Below, piece after piece: positions 8,752 to 13,869 of a stretch of DNA of 13,869 nt (position 1 is its first letter; each line of letters begins with the position of its first letter). The notes under the pieces are model-generated. The model had not been told where the DNA came from, searched no databases, and saw only the letters and a list, made by a program, of their open reading frames with translations. Position numbers and translations under genes: made by a program. This DNA comes from B8-G4 sp033720735 (GTDB lineage: Bacteria > Bacteroidota > Bacteroidia > Chitinophagales > Saprospiraceae). Where the stretch lies: contig JAWWBX010000090.1 of assembly GCA_033720735.1 (NCBI GenBank), positions 1 to 13,869 on the forward strand, read 5' to 3'.

Positions 8752-8970
8752 TCAGGCCGACAGCCTGCAATCGCGGCAGTCTTTCACTTCACCGTAATAG
8801 GTGTCGCGGTACTTGTGCAGTGTCTGGAAAGGGATACCCAGGAATGTCTTCTGGATGCGGGTGACGTAGGTGGTCAGTCGGCCCATGTTGGGGTGGTACC
8901 GGAGTTCGTACTGACTGTTGCGTTGGATCGAGATGATTCTAAAATTCAAACCTCTTCGTTTCGTGAACAA
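8752..8970 (-). CDS. Small conserved-looking hypothetical protein (72 aa), TTG start
   Basis: A 72-residue reading frame on the minus strand between two plus-strand genes. The protein is basic and strand-rich (FRIISIQRNSQYELRYHP, TTYVTRIQKTFLGIP, TLHKYRDTYYGEVKDC) and ends in a Cys-x-x-Cys motif (DCRDCRLSA). No signal peptide or membrane helix is seen. No ATG or GTG precedes this core in frame: a stop lies about 27 codons upstream, and the only plausible starts are TTG at 8970 or TTG at 8949 (giving NFRIISI); an internal ATG at 8885 would remove a third of the protein. A near-perfect Bacteroidota promoter box lies about 55 bases upstream on the same strand, which supports real expression. The function is unknown, and the Cys pair could bind metal or be chance. 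Confidence 0.6.
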   Translation of the reverse strand: MFTKRRGLNFRIISIQRNSQYELRYHPNMGRLTTYVTRIQKTFLGIPFQTLHKYRDTYYGEVKDCRDCRLSA

Positions 8971-9025
8971 TGGCCGACGGGTGTTTCCGATGTCCGCGCA
9001 GCCCCCGTTTCGGCTTTCAGGGGCG

Positions 9026-9033
9026 CAAAGGTA
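9026..9033 (-). promoter_or_regulatory. Bacteroidota -7 promoter box (TACCTTTG) for the small minus-strand gene
   Basis: On the minus strand this reads TACCTTTG, an exact match to the TAnnTTTG -7 element of the Bacteroidota primary sigma factor. About 20 bases upstream is GGTTATA, only a partial match to the TTG -33 element. Transcription would begin near 9019, leaving a leader of roughly 50 bases before the TTG at 8970. Confidence 0.6.
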
Positions 9034-9080
9034 ACAAAATCAAGGGATTGTATATAACCGGAGACATGAATTCTATGAAG

Positions 9081-9107
9081 TTGTGGGCAGGTAAATACGT
9101 ACTTTAG
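9081..9107 (+). promoter_or_regulatory. Candidate promoter for the ion channel gene
   Basis: TTG at 9081-9083 and TACTTTAG at 9100-9107 (one mismatch to TAnnTTTG), with a 16-base spacer that is a little short. Transcription would start around 9114, giving a leader of only about 20-30 bases. It is divergent from the minus-strand box at 9026-9033. Confidence 0.42.
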
Positions 9108-9113
9108 TGGAGC

Positions 9114-9128
9114 CCCGACCCAGTCGGG
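9114..9128 (+). other. GC-rich hairpin just before the channel start codon
   Basis: CCCGAC (9114-9119) pairs perfectly with GTCGGG (9123-9128) around a CCA loop. It ends 7 bases before the GTG at 9136 and 13 before the ATG at 9142, so in RNA it would sit where a ribosome loads. It has no T run and is not a terminator. Confidence 0.4.
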
Positions 9129-9135
9129 CGACCCT

Positions 9136-10413
9136 GTGCCGATGCTGTTGTATCAGGAATACCGGAGACAGTACATCTGGAAGACCACCGTGCTGGTGGC
9201 CACCTGCTACCTGGCCGCCTGGCTGCCACTCCAGCTGTGTTTTGTCCTGGCTGACCAGCCGGCCCTCGTCATCTGCTACTGGCTCGCGACAGCGATCCTG
9301 ATCGCCGACCTGCTGGTCAATCTCCGCCATGTGCAACGGAACCAAAGTCAAGATATCGGGCCGCGCGGTCGGCAGACATCTGCCTGGTTGTTGATCGACC
9401 TGATCGGCGCGATCCCTTTCGGTGCCATATTTGGAGTGGGCTGGATCCAGCTGTTGCGGCTCGTCAAACTGGCCCGCGTAGCACAATTTGTCCGGCAGCT
9501 GCGACAGACGGAAGTCCAGTATTCGGTCACGCTCATGTTGTTGGCCTTTCTGTTCTGGGTTGCCCTGCTCATCCACCTGCTGGCCACCGGTTGGATCAGC
9601 GTCTTCGAAACCGATCCGACTGCCAATAATACCACCAACTACATCAGCGCCCTCTACTGGACGGTGACCACGATGACCGCCGTCGGGTACGGGGATATCG
9701 TGCCACTCACCAATGCCCAGCGGCTGTATGCGATCCTGGTGCAGCTCTCGGGGATCGGGGTCTTTGGCTACCTCATCGGGAATGTCGTCAGTATCGTGAC
9801 CAGGACCGACGCCGTGCAGCGCCGGCACCGCGAGCATGTCGAACTCCTGACCACCGCCGTCAAGCGACGCGGGCTATCGCGTGACCTGCAGAGGCGCATT
9901 CTCGATTACTACGCCTATCTGCGCGATACACAGACCGGCTATGACGAGTCGGCATTTCTGAAGACCCTGCCCGCCAGTCTGCGCACGCAGGTCGCGCTGC
10001 ATCTGAAGAAGGAGTTTATCGAAGGCATCCCCCTGTTCCGGGATGCCAGCGAGCGCTTTGTCGCGGACATCGCCCTCAAACTGGAACTGATCGTCGCCAC
10101 ACCCGGGGATTACATCTTCAAGGCAGGGCAGCGTGGTGATACGATGTTCTTCATCATCAGTGGTGAGGTGGAGGTGTGGAACCCGGACGAGGATCAGCTC
10201 CTGACGGCCTTGTCAGAAGGTGACTATTTCGGAGAAATTGCCTTGTTCCGCCACGAGCCCCGTACCGCGACTGTCCGGGCCAGCACCTACTGCAACCTCT
10301 ACATGCTGAAACAGAGTACGTTTGAGTCGGTCAGGGCGGATCACCCGGAGATCGCAGCCGAGATCCTGGCGACGGCCACGGCCAGGGAGCGCCAGGATGC
10401 CGGGCGCTCGTGA
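9136..10413 (+). CDS. Cyclic-nucleotide-gated voltage-type potassium channel
   Basis: Inner-membrane tetrameric K+ channel gated by a cyclic nucleotide. Six helices: S1 about 17-40, S2 44-67, S3 84-100, S4 about 105-124 with R108, K111, R114, R120 and R123, S5 130-157, and S6 195-220. The pore helix and filter read TMTAVGYGDIVP (filter V183-D187). The C-linker (about 221-300) is helical and similar in style to eukaryotic HCN/EAG and bacterial SthK-type channels. The cyclic-nucleotide domain (about 303-415) has a phosphate-binding cassette FGEIALFRHEPRTATVRA with G366, E367 and R376, the residues expected to hold the cyclic phosphate. The length of 425 residues fits the family. The start is GTG at 9136 or ATG at 9142; the ATG is equally plausible and would cost two residues. 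An upstream in-frame stop at 9076-9078 excludes a much longer form. Ligand preference (cAMP or cGMP) cannot be read with certainty. Confidence 0.93.
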   Translation: MPMLLYQEYRRQYIWKTTVLVATCYLAAWLPLQLCFVLADQPALVICYWLATAILIADLLVNLRHVQRNQSQDIGPRGRQTSAWLLIDLIGAIPFGAIFGVGWIQLLRLVKLARVAQFVRQLRQTEVQYSVTLMLLAFLFWVALLIHLLATGWISVFETDPTANNTTNYISALYWTVTTMTAVGYGDIVPLTNAQRLYAILVQLSGIGVFGYLIGNVVSIVTRTDAVQRRHREHVELLTTAVKRRGLSRDLQRRILDYYAYLRDTQTGYDESAFLKTLPASLRTQVALHLKKEFIEGIPLFRDASERFVADIALKLELIVATPGDYIFKAGQRGDTMFFIISGEVEVWNPDEDQLLTALSEGDYFGEIALFRHEPRTATVRASTYCNLYMLKQSTFESVRADHPEIAAEILATATARERQDAGRS

Positions 10414-10432
10414 CACGCGGGCGACCGGAGGC

Positions 10433-10448
10433 GGCCTGCATCCAGGCC
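10433..10448 (+). other. Hairpin after the channel gene
   Basis: GGCCTG-CATC-CAGGCC forms a perfect six-pair stem with a four-base loop, flanked further out by CCGG on both sides. It begins 20 bases after the channel stop codon. No T run follows, so it is not a standard terminator; it might protect the 3' end or act as a weak terminator. Confidence 0.35.
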
Positions 10449-10456
10449 TACCGGAC

Positions 10457-10495
10457 TTTGCGCAAACCTTGAAATACACGTAATTTCAACAGGTT
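10457..10495 (+). promoter_or_regulatory. Tandem dyad symmetries upstream of the cytochrome gene, possible operator
   Basis: A perfect 10-base palindrome TTTGCGCAAA (10457-10466) is followed two bases later by a dyad with arms TTGAAAT (10469-10475) and ATTTCAA (10483-10489) around a 7-base centre. The second dyad extends to AACC / GGTT at 10465-10468 and 10492-10495 with a two-base bulge. It ends 29 bases before the ATG. It could be a protein-binding site or an RNA hairpin in the leader; no regulator is identified. Confidence 0.4.
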
Positions 10496-10524
10496 CAATT
10501 CAGCAACCCCAAAAAGAACACACC

Positions 10525-11532
10525 ATGATCAAGAAGATCCTCCTCGGCCTGCTGGCACTTATCCTGCTGATCGTGATCGGCGCTTTTGTCTACGTTCAGA
10601 CGAGCTGGAACAAGACCTACGACGTCCCTTACCCCGACCTGCAGACCACCACCGACTCGGCCGTCATCGCTCACGGCGCCTACCTGGTGAAGGGCCCCGG
10701 CCATTGTACGGGTTGCCATGTCGCCTCGTTCGACGACCTGATCCGCGCCGATCGTGGCGAAGAGGTCGCCCTCCAGGGTGGTGTCCGCTTTACCCTCGGC
10801 CCGCTCGGTGCGGTCTATCCCGCCAATCTTACCCCGGACCAGGAGACCGGCATCGGCCGCTACGAGGACGGCGAGATCTTTCGCATGATGCGGCATGTCA
10901 TCAAACCCAACGGGCAGGCGACACTTACCCCGATGATGCCGTTCTGGAACATGGCGGATGACGATCTGGTCGCTGTCGTCTCTTACCTCAGGTCGACCGA
11001 ACCGGTGCGCAATCCGGTCCCCGAATCGGAGTGGACCACCATGGGCAAGGTTGTCCGTACGATGGCCTCCACCTTCAAGCCGGTACTTGACCCCGACCCG
11101 CCGGCCAAGGCTCCCGCTATGGCCCCGACCGTTGAACGCGGGTCATACCTTGCCTACTCCGTAGCTAACTGTGTCGGGTGTCACACCCCGCGCGACCCGA
11201 TGACCTTTGAGGCGATCGGACCGGAGTTTTCCGGCGGGATGGAATTTGAGCCGTTCCCCGAACTGCACGAGGCGCTCGGTGTCGCCACCGACCTCTGGGC
11301 GCGCTCCACCAATCTGACACCCAGCCCGACCGGCGTACTGGGGAAATTCCCGACCCTCGAGGCCTGGATCCAGCGCTTCCGCGAAGGCCGGATCATCGCC
11401 CAGTCGCCGATGGATTGGGGTGCGTTCGGTAACATGACCGATACCGATCTGGAGGCACTGTATCTCTTCTTCAAGAGCCTCGATCCGGTGGATAATGATG
11501 TCGGAGAGGTGGTGTTCAGGAAGGCGGAATGA
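10525..11532 (+). CDS. Membrane-anchored di-haem cytochrome c
   Basis: Electron-transfer protein of 335 residues with an uncleaved N-terminal anchor (about 5-24, ILLGLLALILLIVIGAFVYV), so it should sit in the inner membrane facing the periplasm. It carries two c-type haem motifs, C61-T-G-C-H65 and C216-V-G-C-H220, each in its own cytochrome domain. Likely sixth ligands are the methionines near PMMPFWNM in domain 1 and near SPMDWGAFGNM in domain 2. The arrangement resembles the cytochrome subunits that accept electrons from membrane dehydrogenases, but no dehydrogenase is adjacent, so the partner is unknown. The ATG at 10525 is clear, with no strong Shine-Dalgarno (an A-rich CCCCAAAAAGAAC precedes it). 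It lies 111 bases after the channel gene in the same direction and converges on the serine hydrolase gene across only 28 bases. Confidence 0.92.
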   Translation: MIKKILLGLLALILLIVIGAFVYVQTSWNKTYDVPYPDLQTTTDSAVIAHGAYLVKGPGHCTGCHVASFDDLIRADRGEEVALQGGVRFTLGPLGAVYPANLTPDQETGIGRYEDGEIFRMMRHVIKPNGQATLTPMMPFWNMADDDLVAVVSYLRSTEPVRNPVPESEWTTMGKVVRTMASTFKPVLDPDPPAKAPAMAPTVERGSYLAYSVANCVGCHTPRDPMTFEAIGPEFSGGMEFEPFPELHEALGVATDLWARSTNLTPSPTGVLGKFPTLEAWIQRFREGRIIAQSPMDWGAFGNMTDTDLEALYLFFKSLDPVDNDVGEVVFRKAE

Positions 11533-11560
11533 GACGCAGGTGGCCTGGCTGCCTTGCAGG

Positions 11561-12670
11561 CTAAATCCCGTGCTTGGCGATCAACGCCAGCCCTTCCGCA
11601 AACAGCCGCCGGCTGTCAAAGGGTTGATTGAAGAGTGCACAGAAGATCACATCCCGGTCGGGAATCCAGATGTGGAACGCCCGGAAGCCGCCCTGGCTGC
11701 CCGTATGGTACACAATCTTGCCGCCGGTGTGTGCATTCTGCAAGTCGATAAACCAGCTGTACCCGATCTGGGGATCGTTGCTGGCCGACCAGTTGTCCGG
11801 ATGCCAGGGCGTCCTGGACTCCTGAAGCAGCTCGGGTGAAATGATCTTGCCTGCCTGGAGCGCCCTTTCGTACTTCACCAGGTCACCGATGCTGCACCAG
11901 ACGCCGCCGTTGCCGCTCGCCGCAAACGTCGGGAACTCCCCGTAGTCGTATTCCGCATACCCGCCTTCCCCGTCCGGCTCGTACGCGTGCGCGACGCCCG
12001 TCGCGGGATGCGGCCCGTCGGTGATGGTGCTGCGCTGCATGCCGGCCGGCCGGAAGATGCGGTCGCGGATGAAGTCCTGCCATTTCCGGCCGGAAACACG
12101 CTCAACGATGAGCGCCAGTCCGTTGTAGGCCGGGTTGGAGTACTCGAAGCGGCTACCCGGCTCGAATTTGAAGTCACGTGTTTGCTTGAGCGGAGCAAAG
12201 TTGGCGGTGTCCCTGGCGGTCATGTAGAACGCCGGATCAGCACGGACGTTGCGGGAGTCGGGCAGGCCGGAGGTATGCGAAAGCAAATGCCTGATGGTGA
12301 CGGCCTCCGCGATCTTTGGGTCCGCGAAGTCATCGAAATACCTGGACAGCGGATCATCGATCGAGAGTTTGCCTTCCTCATGCAGGATCAGGATGGCGTT
12401 GGCCACGAACGTCTTTGAGATAGACCCCGTGTTGAAGATCGTCTGCACGTCGATCGGCGTACCAGTACCGAGATCGGCGAGACCGCCAACGCGTTGATAG
12501 ACCGTCTCCTCCCCTTTCATCACCAGGATCACCCCGCCGGGCGCATCGTCAGACCACCATTCGCCGGTCAGCGCGTCCATCTCCCGGGCAAAATCGTCGT
12601 ACTGGCTCCACGCGGATGCCGCCAGCAGGGACACCACCACCACAGCGATTGGTCTCAGGCGAAGTATCAC
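11561..12670 (-). CDS. Serine hydrolase, class C beta-lactamase-like family
   Basis: Periplasmic or secreted penicillin-binding-protein-like hydrolase of 369 residues. From the GTG at 12670 the protein starts with a signal peptide (ILRLRPIAVVVVSLLAASA, then WSQ). The catalytic motifs are S83-I-S-K86, Y177-S-N179 and H322-T-G324, the last replacing the usual K-T-G as is common in esterase-like members. The substrate is unknown: peptidase, esterase or D-amino-acid hydrolase activities are all seen in this family, and true beta-lactam resistance is unlikely. The frame is open back to 12748, but the GTG is chosen because it opens the signal peptide directly and overlaps the stop of the preceding DinB gene by four bases (GTGA), which suggests translational coupling. 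It ends 28 bases from the convergent cytochrome gene, with only a weak shared hairpin between them. Confidence 0.9.
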   Translation of the reverse strand: MILRLRPIAVVVVSLLAASAWSQYDDFAREMDALTGEWWSDDAPGGVILVMKGEETVYQRVGGLADLGTGTPIDVQTIFNTGSISKTFVANAILILHEEGKLSIDDPLSRYFDDFADPKIAEAVTIRHLLSHTSGLPDSRNVRADPAFYMTARDTANFAPLKQTRDFKFEPGSRFEYSNPAYNGLALIVERVSGRKWQDFIRDRIFRPAGMQRSTITDGPHPATGVAHAYEPDGEGGYAEYDYGEFPTFAASGNGGVWCSIGDLVKYERALQAGKIISPELLQESRTPWHPDNWSASNDPQIGYSWFIDLQNAHTGGKIVYHTGSQGGFRAFHIWIPDRDVIFCALFNQPFDSRRLFAEGLALIAKHGI

Positions 12671-13293
12671 GACGGAAGACGCTTTTTGATGAACTTGATC
12701 TGCCCGTTGTGGTTGGACTCGTGCTCGCACACGTGGAACCATTTGCAATGATTGTTGGTCGGCTCATTCCCGAAGAACGGCTCGGATTCCATCAGCCAGT
12801 CGTCATCGCGTTTGGCAAACTCACGTTCGGTCACCTTCCGCACGTTTTCCAGTTTTTCGAGATAAAACCCGATGTCATACCCCTTGATCTTCTCCCGCGC
12901 CGGCTCTCCCAGGCTCATGGCCACATCCCATTCGTCCTTGATCTCCTGGCTCCAGGTACCCCACGCCATCCCGTCGAAGGTGTTGAGCTGATAGTACTTT
13001 TCGGTGGCAGCCAGGTGCCAGAGCATCGCGCCGATCGAGTTGGACTGGTCATCGATCTGGAAATCGAGTTCTTCGACAGTCAGGTCCTCCACCTGCCTGA
13101 CCACCCACGCCCGCATCATGGTCATGGTGGACAGCAGCGTGCCCACGCGCGGCGTGTAGCCCTTGCGCGGGCCGATCAGGTAGAGCCCCTCCTCTTCTGC
13201 AGGATGCCTGGTAAAGATGTTGCTCAATGGCGTGGCCGCCATGCCGACGGAGAGGGCAGCGGTGTGTTGGATGAAGTTGCGACGGTTGTGCAT
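12667..13293 (-). CDS. DinB-fold protein with twin-arginine signal
   Basis: A 208-residue four-helix-bundle protein of the DinB / YfiT-like superfamily. H93 (in AMLWHLAATE) together with H191 and H195 (in HVCEHESNHNGQI) matches the metal-binding histidine triad of the family. The N-terminus NRRNFIQHTAALSVG fits a Tat signal (R-R-x-F-I), so it should be exported folded, presumably with its metal bound. Family knowledge: DinB-like proteins are mostly cytoplasmic, and many are thiol-dependent metalloenzymes; the reaction here is unknown. The ATG at 13293 lies 18 bases after the stop of the preceding transporter gene, and the TGA overlaps the GTG of the serine hydrolase gene, so the three are probably co-transcribed. 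No separate promoter is clear, although a TATACT stretch occurs just upstream of the ATG. Confidence 0.85.
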   Translation of the reverse strand: MHNRRNFIQHTAALSVGMAATPLSNIFTRHPAEEEGLYLIGPRKGYTPRVGTLLSTMTMMRAWVVRQVEDLTVEELDFQIDDQSNSIGAMLWHLAATEKYYQLNTFDGMAWGTWSQEIKDEWDVAMSLGEPAREKIKGYDIGFYLEKLENVRKVTEREFAKRDDDWLMESEPFFGNEPTNNHCKWFHVCEHESNHNGQIKFIKKRLPS

Positions 13294-13311
13294 GAGTGTA
13301 GTATAAAAATG

Positions 13312-13869
13312 CTATGACTTGTGTAGAATGAAGCGATCAGACAATTCATTAATTGATGCGGGTTCTCCCACGATGGTGAGGATATCGTGCTCCTGCAATA
13401 CCGTATTCCCTTTTGGCACGAATGACACATTCTGCCGTTCGACAAAGACCACCAGGACATCCCGGGGCAGGTTTGCTTCCGAGATCTTTTTATCGATCAA
13501 TACATGCGACGGCTCATCCTTCGCAATGGCAAATGAAATATACCGCTGGTCATGCAGCATATATTCAATAATATCATCCTCTGACTCTACAGGAAAGATG
13601 TCCTTGATGAAATGATCCCGCTCTGAAATGTTCATAATGTTCGTCAGCATCCGAAGCTGCTGGGCGGGCTTGCTTTCATCATTGACCAGGAAATAAAGGA
13701 CTTTGATCCTCTCCTCACCGGTATGTTTCTCCGCCGGTTTAATGATCCCCTCTTCGCACAGTACGATATGCAGGACGGGGTGCTCGATATCCGGCTTCTT
13801 TGCGTACAGGAGTGAGACCTCAGGCACCACCAATGCCGGGTCAATCGGGGTCGCTTTCAGGAATTCTTC
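13312..13869 (-). CDS. C-terminal regulatory region of a membrane transporter (EIIA-like plus TrkA-C), 5' partial
   Basis: The last 185 residues of a longer protein whose start lies right of the window; the frame is open to the edge (EEFLKATPIDPAL at the first visible residues). The visible part has no membrane helix. About residues 30-105 (HIVLCEEGIIKPAEK, IKVLYFLVNDES, HFIKDIFPVESEDD) look like a PTS EIIA-type domain, and the last 75 or so (LIDKKISEANLPRDVLVVFV, VPKGNTVLQEHDILTIVGE) are a TrkA-C / RCK-C domain, which binds small ligands to regulate ion or solute transporters. The parent could be an amino-acid permease, a chloride channel or a cation antiporter; the EIIA plus TrkA-C pairing makes me lean to an APC-type permease, with low certainty. 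It is followed after 18 bases by the DinB gene. Its A+T content looks higher than that of the two genes downstream. Confidence 0.75.
   Translation of the reverse strand, partial: EEFLKATPIDPALVVPEVSLLYAKKPDIEHPVLHIVLCEEGIIKPAEKHTGEERIKVLYFLVNDESKPAQQLRMLTNIMNISERDHFIKDIFPVESEDDIIEYMLHDQRYISFAIAKDEPSHVLIDKKISEANLPRDVLVVFVERQNVSFVPKGNTVLQEHDILTIVGEPASINELSDRFILHKS

Noticed and set aside
8491..9057. Plus-strand open frame of 188 codons overlapping the end of the exported protein gene
   Set aside because: It starts inside the T9SS tail of another frame and runs antisense to the small gene at 8752-8970; its composition is not protein-like.
9073..9837. Minus-strand open frame of 254 codons
   Set aside because: It is antisense to the channel gene and arises from GC-rich codon bias; its protein is rich in D, Q, G and P with no domain.
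11533..11560. Possible bidirectional terminator between the convergent cytochrome and hydrolase genes
   Set aside because: Only a weak GCCTG / CAGGC pairing without a T run on either strand.
11561..12670. Reading the serine hydrolase as an antibiotic-resistance beta-lactamase
   Set aside because: The third motif is H-T-G, not K-T-G, and the general sequence fits the broad esterase/peptidase-like members of the family rather than AmpC.
12616..13317. Plus-strand open frame of 233 codons
   Set aside because: It is the antisense of the DinB gene, which has a Tat signal, a His triad and a stop-start overlap with its neighbour.

Overview
The window looks like chromosomal DNA of a member of the Bacteroidota. 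Evidence for this is a hybrid two-component sensor of the propeller / Y_Y_Y / AraC type, two secreted proteins ending in what look like type IX secretion (T9SS) type A sorting domains, an exact match to the TAnnTTTG promoter box, and scarce Shine-Dalgarno sequences. The N-terminal linker style of the sensor suggests Saprospiria or a relative, but that is only an impression.

Region 1 (2-8633, plus strand) holds three large genes. First is the C-terminal >99% of a hybrid one-protein two-component system; its true start lies left of the window. It carries 14 propeller motifs, a Y_Y_Y domain, one membrane helix, a histidine kinase, a receiver and an AraC-type DNA-binding domain. Second is an 833-residue exported protein with about 21 leucine-rich, receptor-L-like repeats and a T9SS tail, followed by a convincing rho-independent terminator. 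Third is a 443-residue exported protein with YD-like strands and a T9SS tail. The sensor may control the two surface proteins, but no SusC/SusD pair or glycoside hydrolase is visible, so this is not a recognisable polysaccharide utilisation locus.

Region 2 (8634-9135) contains one small minus-strand gene (8752-8970) of unknown function, apparently with a TTG start. It has a good Bacteroidota promoter box, which points away from a weaker plus-strand promoter for the next gene.

Region 3 (9136-11532, plus strand) holds a six-helix cyclic-nucleotide-gated potassium channel and, 111 bases later, a membrane-anchored di-haem cytochrome c. Between them lies a cluster of dyad symmetries.

Region 4 (11561-13869, minus strand) reads as a tightly packed three-gene run: the C-terminal regulatory tail of a transporter (EIIA-like plus TrkA-C), a DinB-fold protein with a twin-arginine signal, and a class C beta-lactamase-like serine hydrolase whose GTG start overlaps the preceding stop by 4 bases. 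It converges on the cytochrome gene.

I see no tRNA, rRNA, CRISPR array, insertion sequence or phage gene. I did not find a clear undescribed multi-gene system. The best leads are the small conserved-looking gene at 8752-8970, the exported DinB protein coupled to a serine hydrolase, and the sensor with its two T9SS cargo neighbours.
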